Source: an uncultured Lachnospiraceae bacterium (lineage in GTDB: Bacteria; Bacillota; Clostridia; Lachnospirales; Lachnospiraceae). Taken from it: DNA of 41,982 nucleotides. The notes below the pieces were generated by a model that was not told the origin of the DNA, did no database searches, and saw only the letters and a list, made by a program, of their open reading frames with translations. The stretch covers positions 1 to 41,982 of the forward strand of contig CACZXG010000007.1 of NCBI GenBank assembly GCA_902785055.1, read 5' to 3'. A program made the position numbers and the translations under genes. Below are positions 15,756 through 26,200 of this stretch, one piece after another. Every line of letters starts with the position of its first letter. Positions within the stretch are counted from its first letter, which is position 1.

Positions 15756-16640
15756 ATGGCAATTTTCAAAGGCGCGGGTGTCGCTATTGTAACGCCCATG
15801 AAAGACAACGGAGAGATCAACTATGAAGTACTGGGCACGCTGATCGAGGACCAGATCGCCGGCCACACAGACGCGATCATTATCTGCGGAACGTCAGGCG
15901 AAGCGCCGACTCTGGAGGATGACGAGCATCTGGAGGCGATCCGCTACACTGTTGAGAAGACAGCGGGCAGGATCCCTGTCATCGCCGGAACGGGATCCAA
16001 CAATACCGCACACGCGATCATGATGTCCAAAGAGGCGCAGCAGCTTGGCGCGGACGGCTGCCTTCTCGTGGCTCCCTACTACAACAAGGCGACGCAGAAC
16101 GGACTGTTCCAGCACTTCTCGGCAATTGCCGGCGCGATCGATATCCCTTGCGTTCTTTACAACGTTCCGTCCAGAACGGGATCCAATATCCTGCCCGAGA
16201 CGGCAGTCAGACTTGCAAAGGAAGTAGACAACATCGTGGCGATCAAAGAGGCGTCGGGCAACATCAGCCAGGTCGCAAAGCTTGCCGCGCTCGGAGACGG
16301 CATCATTGACATCTATTCGGGAAACGACGACCAGATCGTCCCGATCTGCTCCCTCGGAGGCATCGGCGTGATCTCTGTGCTCTCCAACGTAGCTCCTAAG
16401 GAGACCCACGACATGGTAGCGTACTGCCTGACAAACCGCTATGACGAGGCACGCAAACTGCAGTTCAAGTCTCTGGACCTTGTGAACGCGCTGTTCTGCG
16501 AGGTCAATCCCATTCCTGTAAAGGCCGCGCTGTGCATGCAGGGCTATGCAGTGGGCCGCCCGAGACTTCCGCTGACGGAGATGGAGCCTCAGCATCAGGA
16601 AGTGCTCAGGAAAGCCATGATAGAATTTGGATGCCTGTAA
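15756..16640 (+). CDS. dapA: 4-hydroxy-tetrahydrodipicolinate synthase
   Basis: Condenses pyruvate with aspartate semialdehyde, the first committed step to lysine and diaminopimelate for peptidoglycan. At 294 residues it has normal length. The Schiff-base lysine is Lys164 in AIKEASGN, with Tyr135 and Arg140 in YNVPSRTG, Tyr109 in VAPYYNK and the pyruvate-binding GTSGE at 45-49. The ATG at 15756 has AAAGGAG 7 nt upstream. The other lysine-pathway genes are not nearby. A strong bidirectional terminator follows at once. Paralogues (N-acetylneuraminate lyase-like) exist, but the Arg/Tyr set fits DapA. Confidence 0.95.
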   Translation: MAIFKGAGVAIVTPMKDNGEINYEVLGTLIEDQIAGHTDAIIICGTSGEAPTLEDDEHLEAIRYTVEKTAGRIPVIAGTGSNNTAHAIMMSKEAQQLGADGCLLVAPYYNKATQNGLFQHFSAIAGAIDIPCVLYNVPSRTGSNILPETAVRLAKEVDNIVAIKEASGNISQVAKLAALGDGIIDIYSGNDDQIVPICSLGGIGVISVLSNVAPKETHDMVAYCLTNRYDEARKLQFKSLDLVNALFCEVNPIPVKAALCMQGYAVGRPRLPLTEMEPQHQEVLRKAMIEFGCL

Positions 16641-16644
16641 AAGC

Positions 16645-16686
16645 AAAAAAGGGCTGCCGCTTTAAGCGGCAGCCTCTTATTTTTTT
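16645..16686. terminator. Bidirectional terminator between dapA and the ROK kinase gene
   Basis: GGCTGCCGC (16652-16660) and GCGGCAGCC (16666-16674) form a 9-bp stem with loop TTTAA. TCTTATTTTTTT follows on the plus strand and CCTTTTTTGC on the minus strand. It shares its stem core with the terminators at 11423 and 26331. Confidence 0.92.
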
Positions 16687-17585
16687 GCCTCCGTGTAGAA
16701 GTGGTAAGCTCCCACCAGGTTCGCCTCGCTCCCGTATCTGCAGCTGACGATCTCCGTCTTTGGCAGCGCCGGGTCAAAATAGGGACCGGGATTACTGTAG
16801 ATCTCATCCAGGCATTCCCGAATGGTCTCAAGGAGGATCGGCTGTCTGCTGATCCCGCCTCCTATAGCCACTTTCTCCAGATCCAGGAGGATCGTGAGAT
16901 TTGCAATATTCATAGCTACCTGCATACAGAATCTGCGCAGGACCTGCAGGGACATCCTGTCTCCGGCATTCACCTTTTCAAAAAACTGCCGGCCGTTGAG
17001 AAGAGGATCCGTACTGAAGCCGACGAATCTGCGGTTGAGATCCAAAAGCCCCGTTGTGCTGCAAACCATGCCTGCAGTAGTTCCGGGATCGTGCCAGTCC
17101 GTGTTTGTGAGGCGCAGGAAACTGAATTCACCCGCCGTGAAGTGACTGCCGTTCAGGATCTCTCCGTTAATGATCAGGCCGCCTCCGACACCGGTACCGA
17201 TGATGTAGACGCTGGCATTGCGGCAGCCTCTGAGGGCTCCGTCCCGAAGTTCCGCCAGAGCCGCGCACTTGCCGTCATTGGCGATGTGTACCGGCACACC
17301 GGTCCTCTCCGACAGCGGACCTGCCACATCTCTTCCCTGGTTGTAGCGAAGAGCTCCTCCGCCCAGGCATCTGCCGTTTTCGCTGTCAATAAAGCCGGGA
17401 AGACACATGGCAATCCCTTCCACTTCTCCCCTGTGGGGCTCATAAAGGCGGCAGAGCAGATCGAAAAACTCCTCCTGAGAACTCATCGGCGTCGGAACGC
17501 TGCCGGCTTCTTCTCTCACAAGTGATTCATCCATCACGCAGTATTTGATCTCGGTTCCGCCCACGTCAAAGACCATCAGTTTCAT
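16677..17585 (-). CDS. ROK family sugar kinase
   Basis: A 302-residue ATP-dependent sugar kinase. FDVGGTEIKY at 6-15 is the phosphate-binding motif, HIANDGKCAALAE at 100-112 holds the general base Asp104, and IIGTGVGGGLIINGEI at 128-143 is typical. The zinc motif CxCGxxGCxE of most ROK proteins is absent: after AGEFSFLRL (151-159) comes a short segment without the paired cysteines. ROK kinases lacking this motif include beta-glucoside kinases, and the GH3 beta-glucosidase lies two genes upstream, so a beta-glucoside or glucose kinase is plausible but not proven. It is the last gene of the tex-GH3-gtrA run and starts 6 nt after gtrA. Confidence 0.87.
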   Translation of the reverse strand: MKLMVFDVGGTEIKYCVMDESLVREEAGSVPTPMSSQEEFFDLLCRLYEPHRGEVEGIAMCLPGFIDSENGRCLGGGALRYNQGRDVAGPLSERTGVPVHIANDGKCAALAELRDGALRGCRNASVYIIGTGVGGGLIINGEILNGSHFTAGEFSFLRLTNTDWHDPGTTAGMVCSTTGLLDLNRRFVGFSTDPLLNGRQFFEKVNAGDRMSLQVLRRFCMQVAMNIANLTILLDLEKVAIGGGISRQPILLETIRECLDEIYSNPGPYFDPALPKTEIVSCRYGSEANLVGAYHFYTEAKK

Positions 17586-17591
17586 AGCGGC

Positions 17592-18017
17592 TTACTCCTT
17601 TTTATCCTTAAAGACAAAGAGCTTACTGAAAACATAGTTCGCAATTGTGACCATCACCTGATCCAGGAGCTTCGCCACCTTGTCGTTCATGCCGAAAAGG
17701 GACACTGTCACGAACATAAACACCATATCCATCACAAGTGTTCCCACTCTCGCCGTGACGAAAGCGCCGGCTTCCTTTACGATCTCCTTGCTCTTGCTCT
17801 CGAACACGAATTTCCGGTTTGCCCAGTAGGCGAAAGCCACTGCGCAGATCCAGGAAGCTATATTGGCAGCCTGGAGCTGAATAGGGTTCCGGGGGTTGAG
17901 AACTGTCAGGACCAGTCCGTAATAAACCGTCAGGCTCACCACAGTAGTCAGGACGCCGACGATCAGGTAGTTGATAATTTCCTTGTACTTTAAATACAGT
18001 TCTTTGATCTTATCCAA
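17592..18017 (-). CDS. GtrA-like membrane protein
   Basis: A 141-residue protein with four hydrophobic segments, beginning INYLIVGVLTTVVSLTVYYG (about 15-34), with FAYWANRKFVFESKSK between segments two and three and NYVFSKLFVFKDKKE at the C-terminus, all standard for GtrA/DPMS-like proteins. Members help move or make polyprenyl-linked sugars for cell-surface glycans. The start is TTG at 18017 with GGAGGCGGGAA just upstream; no ATG with a usable site was found. It sits 14 nt after the GH3 gene and 6 nt before the ROK kinase, so it is in the same transcription unit. A direct link between its sugar and the GH3 enzyme is not indicated. Confidence 0.88.
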   Translation of the reverse strand: MDKIKELYLKYKEIINYLIVGVLTTVVSLTVYYGLVLTVLNPRNPIQLQAANIASWICAVAFAYWANRKFVFESKSKEIVKEAGAFVTARVGTLVMDMVFMFVTVSLFGMNDKVAKLLDQVMVTIANYVFSKLFVFKDKKE

Positions 18018-18031
18018 TTCCCGCCTCCATA

Positions 18032-20863
18032 TCAGTCTGTCTGTCTTCCGGAGAGGTGATCCGCCACATCTCCTTCCTGGGACTGCAAAAGAGACAGCCT
18101 TACGCTGCGGATCCCCATGCCTCCCAGTGCGAAAAATAACTTGAGATAAAATGTAAAGCTCATGACGGAAGGAAGTTCAATGGCGATCTTCTTCCACTCC
18201 GTTTGAGAACCGGGCAGGGAGACCGTCTCGATGGCGTGGGAACCGATCGATACAGACATCGGGATCTGCGCCAGGGCGTTATCCAGTTCCGAGCGCACCT
18301 CCGCTTCGAGGAGATAGGTTCCTCTCTCCTTTATCTGCACTTCAATGATGTTCATGGAGCCTTTGCCCGTCACGATCTTGTCCGCGGGGATCTCGCAGCT
18401 CTTTTCCACCAGGACGCTGATCCCCGAGCCGCCGCTGCGGTCCTCTTCTTCTCTGGCCCTTTCAAGACTTCTGTCAAGATCAGTCTCTCTGCCGTACATG
18501 CGAAGATAGGCCGGCGTGTCGATGAGGAAGCGGCAGATATTGCGCGCGGATCTCTGAAGCTCTCCCCGGGTGATCCGACCCTCTGCCAGTCCCTCGGCCG
18601 TGTCGTCGCCGTTCGCGTTCTTTTCAGAGCTGAAGGTAACCATATACAGGTCGTTCTGGGCCCTGATCATCGTGGATGTCTGCCCAATACTCTCGGGTCC
18701 GTTCTCCTCGCTTCCGGCTGCCCACCAGTCAGTCATGACAATGCCGCCGAAACCGAACTGTCCGCGCAGGATCGTCGTCAGAAGATCGTACTGGGACGCT
18801 GTCCACGAACCGTTCACCGAACCGTAAGTGGTCATGACGGAGGTCGCCGCGCCTTCCCGGACAGCGATCTCAAATCCCCTCAGGTAGATCTCCCTGAGCG
18901 CTCTCTCCGAAATGACGCTGTCCGTCTTCATGCGGCGGTACTCCTGGTTGTTGGCGCAGAAATGCTTGATCGTGCCGGCCGCCATGCTCTCGCGCATGCC
19001 GCGCAGCTGCACGACTGCCATCTTTCCGGTGAGGAAAGGATCCTCGGAAAAGTACTCGAAGTTTCTGCCGTTCAGCGGATGCCTGTGGATGTTCATGCCG
19101 GGGCCGAGCAGGGAATCGATGCGGTTCTTGCGCAGTTCCAGTCCCTCCCAGTTGTACAGTTCTTTGACCAGCACGTTGTTCCAGGTGCAGGCAAGGCAGG
19201 TGCCGGAAGGCATGGAAAAGGCCTTCGTCCCGCTGTCCATGCGGATCCCGCTGGGTCCGTCCGAGCAGCAGCCGAGAGGTATGCCGAAGCCGAGCAGCCT
19301 GTCTGTGACGCCGCCGAAAGCAGCCGCTGTGCCGGATGTGACTTTAGGGGAACACATGCCCTCTCCCCTGGTGAGGCAGATCAGATCCTCGTCGGTGAGC
19401 TGCGCGAGGAAATCATCCATGGATACCTTGCCGTCGCCGACGTCGCAGAGCCGCCAGCCCTTGTCCCCCGTATAGGGGATCTCCGCCGGAAGCCTTTGTG
19501 CTCTTCTGGTCAGAGGCGGCACTGTCCTCAGCGGAACAGGCTCATACGTCACTTCGTAAAGGCTTTCCGAACCGGCAGCATCCGCTTTCCGCGCGGGTCT
19601 CATTCTCTCAAAAGCCCGGATGGGCGCCATTGCTTCCTCGAGCTGCTCGATGGGCGCTGTGCCGTTTAGCCGGAAACTCCCGCAGGGTTTTGTATCTCTC
19701 ACGCTGCTGCCCAGATGGAAGACATACTCACCCTCCTCAAGGACCCAGCAGGACTTATATCCGGTCACTCCGCTGTCATCGTAACTCGCGATCGCTCTCA
19801 TCGGCACCTTGAGGCGCAGGTCCTGGTACTGTCTGGGATCCAGCTTAATGGTCTTTCTGTAAGCGCACAGAACCCTTGCGGGCTTTCCGAGCCTGCCCTG
19901 GGGCGCTTCACAGTAGATCTGCACCACTTCTTTTCCTGCGACAGAGCCGGTGTTCACGACTCTGACCCGGAAATTAATCGTATCGTCCCCCGCACTCTCC
20001 ATTCCGAGTCCGCGGACCTCGAATTTCGTATAGGAAAGTCCGAATCCGAAAGGATACAGCACTTTCTCCTTCGCAAATGTTTCAAAATATCGATATCCCA
20101 CATAAATATCTTCTGTATAGAAGTTCCTGTCGGGATCTCCGAAATTCTTGTCAGAGGGATAATCGCTTATATTATAAGCGATCGTATCAGACAGTTTGCC
20201 GCTGGGCGAAACTTCTCCCGTCAGCACGTCAAGAACGCCGTTTCCGCCCTCCTGGCCGCCCTGCCAGATGTAGAGGACCGCTGCCGGGCGATATTTTGCC
20301 ACCCATTTCATATCGATGATATTGCCGACGTTGAGAAGGACAATGGTTCGGGGAAAAGCCGCGCAGACTCTCTCCAGCATGGTCTCCTCCGTCCCGGTGA
20401 GGTAGTAACTTCCGCCCTCGGGCTTATTATCCTGGTCCTCGCCGGCAGTCCTGCCGATGATCACTACTGCGGCTTCCGCCTCTCCGGCTGCTGCACGCAC
20501 AAGTTCCTCTGAGGGTTCCATTTCCTCCTGAAACCACGGCTCTGTTCCCCAGCCGCATCCCTCGTCGAAGGGATGATCCGGGAGCCACTCTTCATAGGCT
20601 TTTTCAAGGGAGGGCGCCAGTACATAGGCTTCCCTCTCAAGAATAGCTTCCCTGACGCCGGTCACATATGTCGTGTTCACCATGCCGCCGGATCCGGTGC
20701 CGCTCTTGTAATACCGGAACTGGCTGCGCCCGAACAGAGCGATCCGGCTTCCTTTTTTCAGGGGAAGCGCATTGTCCCTGTTTTCAAGCATGACGATCCC
20801 TTCCGCCTGGGCCTTGCGGGCAACGGAAGCATAAACCTGCGTGTTAAATACTGATTCGCTCAT
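18032..20863 (-). CDS. Glycoside hydrolase family 3 beta-glucosidase with swapped domain order
   Basis: Hydrolyses terminal beta-linked glucose (or xylose) from oligosaccharides. The 943-residue protein has the GH3 domains in inverted order: the alpha/beta sandwich first (about 15-245, with IALFGRSQFRYYKSGTGSGG and GQEGGNGVLDVLTGEVSPSG), then a fibronectin-like domain (about 290-385), then the TIM barrel (about 470-760). In the barrel, KHF is at 633-635 and the nucleophile is Asp712 in VMTDWWA. A C-terminal beta-rich segment follows. This order is known in enzymes from Butyrivibrio and Ruminococcus. There is no signal peptide, so it acts on imported sugars. The ATG at 20863 has AAAGGA 7 nt upstream; an in-frame TTG at 20884 is less likely. 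Confidence 0.93.
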   Translation of the reverse strand: MSESVFNTQVYASVARKAQAEGIVMLENRDNALPLKKGSRIALFGRSQFRYYKSGTGSGGMVNTTYVTGVREAILEREAYVLAPSLEKAYEEWLPDHPFDEGCGWGTEPWFQEEMEPSEELVRAAAGEAEAAVVIIGRTAGEDQDNKPEGGSYYLTGTEETMLERVCAAFPRTIVLLNVGNIIDMKWVAKYRPAAVLYIWQGGQEGGNGVLDVLTGEVSPSGKLSDTIAYNISDYPSDKNFGDPDRNFYTEDIYVGYRYFETFAKEKVLYPFGFGLSYTKFEVRGLGMESAGDDTINFRVRVVNTGSVAGKEVVQIYCEAPQGRLGKPARVLCAYRKTIKLDPRQYQDLRLKVPMRAIASYDDSGVTGYKSCWVLEEGEYVFHLGSSVRDTKPCGSFRLNGTAPIEQLEEAMAPIRAFERMRPARKADAAGSESLYEVTYEPVPLRTVPPLTRRAQRLPAEIPYTGDKGWRLCDVGDGKVSMDDFLAQLTDEDLICLTRGEGMCSPKVTSGTAAAFGGVTDRLLGFGIPLGCCSDGPSGIRMDSGTKAFSMPSGTCLACTWNNVLVKELYNWEGLELRKNRIDSLLGPGMNIHRHPLNGRNFEYFSEDPFLTGKMAVVQLRGMRESMAAGTIKHFCANNQEYRRMKTDSVISERALREIYLRGFEIAVREGAATSVMTTYGSVNGSWTASQYDLLTTILRGQFGFGGIVMTDWWAAGSEENGPESIGQTSTMIRAQNDLYMVTFSSEKNANGDDTAEGLAEGRITRGELQRSARNICRFLIDTPAYLRMYGRETDLDRSLERAREEEDRSGGSGISVLVEKSCEIPADKIVTGKGSMNIIEVQIKERGTYLLEAEVRSELDNALAQIPMSVSIGSHAIETVSLPGSQTEWKKIAIELPSVMSFTFYLKLFFALGGMGIRSVRLSLLQSQEGDVADHLSGRQTD

Positions 20864-20880
20864 GTCTGGATCCTTTCCGG

Positions 20881-23079
20881 TCAATCCTCAACCATAGAGA
20901 GGGAGATCCTTTTCTTGGCGGCGTCGACGCCGAGTACAGTCACTTCTACCACATCCCCTACGCGCACGACTTCCAGAGGATGTTTGATATATTTTCTGCT
21001 CATTTTGGAGATGTGGACCAGGCCGTCCTGGTGTACTCCGATATCCACAAAAGCTCCGAAATCCACGATATTGCGCACGGTCCCTTTCAGTTTGAGACCG
21101 GGCTTAAGGTCCTCCATGGACAGCACATCGCTGCGAAGGACCGGTGCCGGCATATCCTCGCGGGGATCTCTGGCAGGCTTTTCAAGCTCCTGCAGGATGT
21201 CCCGGAGCGTAAGCTCGCCGATCCCGAGTTCCTCCGCCTTCTTCGCCGGATCTTTGACCATCCGTGCGGCAGCCTTGAAGGACTCCCTGTTCATCGACAG
21301 TCCCATGCTCTTCATAAGTTCTTCCACCGCAGGATAGCTCTCCGGGTGCACGGACGTTTCATCGAGGGGCTGGGATCCTCCCCGGATCCGCAGAAATCCC
21401 GCGCACTGCTGGAATGCCTTGGGACCGAGTCCCGCGACTTTAAGCAGCTCTTTTCTGCTGCGGAATGCTCCATTCTCCTCCCTGTAGGAAACAATGTTTT
21501 TGGCCACCGTCTTGCTGATGCCTGAGATATAGGACAAAAGAGAGAAAGAGGCTGTGTTCAGGTCCACACCGACCCTGTTGACACACTTTTCCACGACACC
21601 GGTGAGGGCGCCGTCCAGCTTCTTCTGGTTCATGTCATGCTGATACTGACCCACGCCGATCGCTTTGGGATCGATCTTGACCAGTTCCGCCAGCGGATCC
21701 TGAAGCCTCCTGGCGATGGATGCCGCACTTCTCTGCCCCACGTCAAACTGCGGAAATTCTTCCGTCGCGAGCTTGCTGGCACTGTATACGGATGCGCCCG
21801 CCTCGTTGACGATCACGTACTGCAGAGGTTTCTTCTGCTCTTTGATGAAATCTATAATCACCTGCTCGGATTCCCTTGAGGCTGTGCCGTTTCCGACGCT
21901 GATCACAGATACGTTGTACTTGCTGACAAGCTTCTGCAGTTCCTGTTTGGCCTCCCTGACCTTATTCTGCGGGGCTGTGGGATAGATCACTTTTGTATCG
22001 AGGATCCTTCCCGTGGGGTCCGCAACGGCCAGCTTGCAGCCGGTTCGGAAAGCAGGGTCCCACCCCAGGACCACCTTGCCCGCGATGGGCTGCTGCATCA
22101 GAAGCTGCTCCAGGTTGGAGGCGAACACGCGGATCGCTCCGTCCTCCGCCTCTTCCGTCAGCTGATTCCTGAGTTCTCTCTCTATGGCGGGCGCGATCAG
22201 TCTGTCATAACTGTCCTTTACAGCCGCCTTGATATAGGAAAAGGCGTCCGGATCCGGGTCCTTTGCTCCGCGGGTCACCTGTCTCTCAAGGTAGAAAAGA
22301 ATGTCCTCTTCGGGCGCCGCTATTTTGACCGAGAGAAAGCCCTCCTTCTCGCCGCGGTTGATCGCGAGGACTCTGTGTCCCGGGATCCTGCGGACCGCTT
22401 CCTCGTACTCGAAATACATCTCATAAACATTCCGCCGCTCTTTCAGCTTAGCAGGCGTCTTTTCATCCTTCTCAGCGTCGTCCTTCGCCTTTTTGTGCGC
22501 CTTTTCCGCTGTAACCACAGTTCCCCTGGCCTGGGTCTTCTCCCTGATCCACGCCCGGAACCGCGCCTCGTCGGAGATCTGCTCCGCGATGATATCCATC
22601 GCTCCCGCAATGGCCTCATCGGCGCCCTTGACCTCTTTTTCCTCGTCGATATAGCGGACCGCCTCCCCGCGGACATCGCTTCCCGGTTTAAGGGCCAAAA
22701 TATAGTCCGCCAGACCCTGCAGCCCTTTCTCCTTGGCAATACCCGCGCGTGTCCTTCTCTTGGGGCGGTAGGGAAGATATAAGTCCTCCACCTCCACCAA
22801 CGTCTGAGCAGCCTCAATGGAAGCCTTCAGCGCTTCGGTAAGCTTCCCCTGGGCTTCTATGCTCTCCATGACCTTGACCTTGCGCTCCTCGAGGGAACGA
22901 AGATAGGCCAGGGACTCTCCCAGTTCCCGGAGCTGTTCGTCCGTGAGTGTTCCCGTTGCTTCTTTTCTGTATCTGGCGATGAAAGGGATCGTGTTTCCCT
23001 CGTCGATGAGCTTTACAGCCGCCTCCACCTGCCAGTTTTTTACGCCCAGTTTCAGGGCAATCGTTTCAATGATCTGCAT
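20881..23079 (-). CDS. tex: Tex, S1-domain RNA-binding transcription accessory protein
   Basis: A 732-residue protein with the full Tex layout: an N-terminal helical domain (GNTIPFIARYRKEATGTLTD at about 29-48), a YqgF/RuvX-like nuclease-fold domain around 330-450 (VLGWDPAFRTGCKLAVAD), helix-hairpin-helix motifs around 500-570 (SGISKTVAKNIVSYREENGA, VAGLGPKAFQQCAGFLRI) and a C-terminal S1 domain (LKGTVRNIVDFGAFVDIG). Tex binds nucleic acid and influences transcription and RNA turnover; its exact biochemical role is unsettled. The ATG at 23079 has AAAGGAG about 10 nt upstream. The GH3 gene starts 17 nt after its stop, so both are probably on one transcript. Confidence 0.95.
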   Translation of the reverse strand: MQIIETIALKLGVKNWQVEAAVKLIDEGNTIPFIARYRKEATGTLTDEQLRELGESLAYLRSLEERKVKVMESIEAQGKLTEALKASIEAAQTLVEVEDLYLPYRPKRRTRAGIAKEKGLQGLADYILALKPGSDVRGEAVRYIDEEKEVKGADEAIAGAMDIIAEQISDEARFRAWIREKTQARGTVVTAEKAHKKAKDDAEKDEKTPAKLKERRNVYEMYFEYEEAVRRIPGHRVLAINRGEKEGFLSVKIAAPEEDILFYLERQVTRGAKDPDPDAFSYIKAAVKDSYDRLIAPAIERELRNQLTEEAEDGAIRVFASNLEQLLMQQPIAGKVVLGWDPAFRTGCKLAVADPTGRILDTKVIYPTAPQNKVREAKQELQKLVSKYNVSVISVGNGTASRESEQVIIDFIKEQKKPLQYVIVNEAGASVYSASKLATEEFPQFDVGQRSAASIARRLQDPLAELVKIDPKAIGVGQYQHDMNQKKLDGALTGVVEKCVNRVGVDLNTASFSLLSYISGISKTVAKNIVSYREENGAFRSRKELLKVAGLGPKAFQQCAGFLRIRGGSQPLDETSVHPESYPAVEELMKSMGLSMNRESFKAAARMVKDPAKKAEELGIGELTLRDILQELEKPARDPREDMPAPVLRSDVLSMEDLKPGLKLKGTVRNIVDFGAFVDIGVHQDGLVHISKMSRKYIKHPLEVVRVGDVVEVTVLGVDAAKKRISLSMVED

Positions 23080-23232
23080 TCAGTCTTTTGCTCCTTTATT
23101 GATAGATACTCCTATCATAATAACACACTTGCGCACTTCCGCCATTGCTATTCTTTCCGTGACCTGCGGCTCTCTTTTGTTATAGAATATAATATGATAA
23201 GATACACTGAAGACTTCTCCCGGAGGTTTATA

Positions 23233-26200
23233 ATGAACGCTTCAACATTAAAAAACAGGGTTTCTTACTACTTCAGATTCACAATTCTTTTTCTGATCAC
23301 CGCACTTATCATATATGCTCCGTTTATTCTCACCCGCAAGAGTTTTGTCTGGGCACACGATTCCTATACGCAGCATCTCAAGGCAATGATCTTTATCTCC
23401 AGATGGTACCGCCAGACATTAAAATCACTTATCAGATTAGATTTTAAGGCAATCTCCACTTATTCCTTCAGTATCGGATACGGTTCGGACGCCATGAGCA
23501 CTCTGGCATACTACGGCGTGGGCGACCCTTTCTATCTCATGAGCGCCTTTGTGCCGGCCAAATATATCTATCTGTTCTACTGCCTGCTGATCCCGGTCAA
23601 GAATTACTGCTCAGGCCTTGCCATGTCCGCGCTCTGCCGCTTCCGCTGGCCCTCTGCGAAGCATGACAAAGGATGCCTCGCAGGCTCCCTGATCTATACC
23701 TTCTGCGGATTCGCGCTGATCACCTGCTTCGGTCAGCCGATCTTTCTCAGCGCAATGATCATTTTCCCTCTCGTTCTTCTTGGGATCGAGAAGGTCCGCG
23801 ACGGCCGTAAGCCTTGGACATTTATCATTTCCATCTTCCTTGCGACCGTGAGCAACTTCTATTTTATCGTCAGCATCGCGGTTCTGGCCGTAATGTACGC
23901 CTGCTTCCGCTATTTCCCCATTGCACGCGGGGAGTTCAAACGCCGCTTTGCCGAGATCGGCGTCATGTTTGCGGGCGGAACGGTCGGCGTCGCTATGGGA
24001 GGCGCCATCCTGCTCCCCATGGCCGTCACAGTCCTTGGCAACAAGCGCATCGCTCTTAAGCCGGCTATCACTCTTTTCTACGAAGCCCGCTCCTGCCGCA
24101 TGCTGCCTCTTGATTTTCTTGCCTGCAACGAAGTGCAGTACGGCGCTCTTTGCTATGCGGGGACCGCGCTCCTGTGCGTTTTTCTCCTCTTTAGCGCTAA
24201 GGGCTTTATCAAGCTGCGCCTTCAGTTCCTTCTGTACTCGGCCCTCCTGTTCATCCCTGCTTTCGGATATCTTACCAACGGCTTTTCCTACCCGATCAAC
24301 CGCTGGTGCTGGGCTTATTCTGCTCTGATCGCCATGCTTGTCGCGGAACTGTGGCCCCTGCTCTTTACACTGACCCGCGTTCAGAAAAAAGTGATGGCCG
24401 TCGGCTTCACTCTCTATTTTGCCGTGTGCTTCTTCCTCTCCTATAAGCTGGAGATCAATTTCCTGATACCGGTCATCTTAACCGGCTTTACTCTCTTCCA
24501 CCTGTTCCTCGCCCAGAGGTCTGAGTTTGCGGCAGACGATGCCGGCAGCGCCGAAGATCCGAAAGCAGAGCGCAGGCGGGCTAAGCGGATCATTCGCGCG
24601 GAACGCGGTATCCTCCTTCTCACAGTCGTCAGCATCTGTCTCAACGGCATCTGCGAGAACGACCCCCGCTTCAGCGACAGGATCGAGAGTTATAAAGAAC
24701 TGGACTGCCTGGCTCCCTTCCGGACAGGGCTTGGCGCTTCTCCGGCCAATGACAGGAACATGTGGCTCAACGACACTTCCCAGATCTCTTCGTCGATCGG
24801 ATTTGACGGGGAGTCCTTCGTGAGAGTCTCCAACACGGAGCCCGGTTTCTGGTATCAGAATACTTCCATGCTTAACGGGCTGTCCTCCACCCAGTCCTTC
24901 TGGAGCGTCAACAGCCCCTATGTGCTGGAATATCTGGATTCCCTCGCTGTCTCCGACGTAAATAACAACGCCTGGCAGTTCACCAACCTCGATAACCGGG
25001 CCATCCTCAACGAACTGGCTTCCGTGAGTTACCTCTACTGCATGCACCCGGAAAAACTGCCGACGGGCTATTCAGATAAATCTCTGGATCAGAATACGGC
25101 AAACTCCGTTTACCCGAATCTGAGTCCTCTCCCTTTGGGATACACGTACGACCGCACCATCAGCCGGCAGCAGTTCGACACTCTCACTCCGGCCCAGAGG
25201 CAGGAAGTTCTCCTCTCTCACGCCGTGACCGATTCGGCCGGGAGCCTGCAGGACAGCCGGTCCATCGAAGAGATCGCCGCCGGTCTTGACTGCCAAAATG
25301 TACCCTTTGAGAGCGAGTGCCTTCACAACAGCGTTGTGCAGACAGATGACCGCACTTTCGTCGTGACTGAGGCTCGTTCCCAGGTGAAGCTGACTTTTGC
25401 CCCGGTCACATCCGGTGAATGCTATCTCTACATGAAGAACATAAACTACCGGGAAACCACCCTGCTCGATCTCTACTCCGACGATAAATCCTGTGACCCG
25501 GAGGATCAGTTCACGCCCGAAATGTTCAGCGCGCTGACACCTTACGAGCGGTACAAGATCCGCGTGATGGTCGGTAATTCCCGTCCCGCCTCCAACGTGA
25601 AGATCGGCGCGGACTTCATGAGCGGCGAAACGGTCCTCACGAGCAACGAGGTCAATTACATCCTGCCGGGAGACGAGCAGTTCTACTCGGGCCGCCAGGA
25701 CTTCCTGCTCAATTCCTACACGGTAAGAGAGGGGATCGACAGCATTGTGGTCACCTTCCCCAGACCCGGCGTATATCACTTTGACGAGTTCTCCGTAGTC
25801 TCAGAGCCCCTGTCGGGCTACTCTGACAAAATAGCGAAACTCGGCGCCGAATCTCTCGAAAATGTGAAGATCTCTCAGAATAAGAGCAGCTTCGTCTCAG
25901 GCGGCGTCACCGGAGAGATCACTGTCTCAGACAACAAACTCCTGTGCCTGACGGTCCCCTACTCCACCGGCTGGAAAGCCTATGTGGACGGTACTCCGGC
26001 AGTCCTTGAGAACGTAAATCTCATGTTCTCCGGACTCTGGCTCACTCCCGGCCGTCACACCATTGAGCTGCGCTACGAGACGCCCGGTCTTCTCTATGGC
26101 CTGTGTCTCTCTGCTGCCGGCCTTCTGCTGTTCCTGTTCTGGATGATCATGTCGCGCCGCGCAGGTAAACAGGAGGGACAGCCTGAACCCGAGGCTCCGG

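Noticed and set aside
18203..19669. A 488-codon open frame on the plus strand inside the GH3 gene
   Set aside because: It is antisense to a gene with intact catalytic motifs. Its length follows from GC-rich third positions, and its composition is not protein-like.
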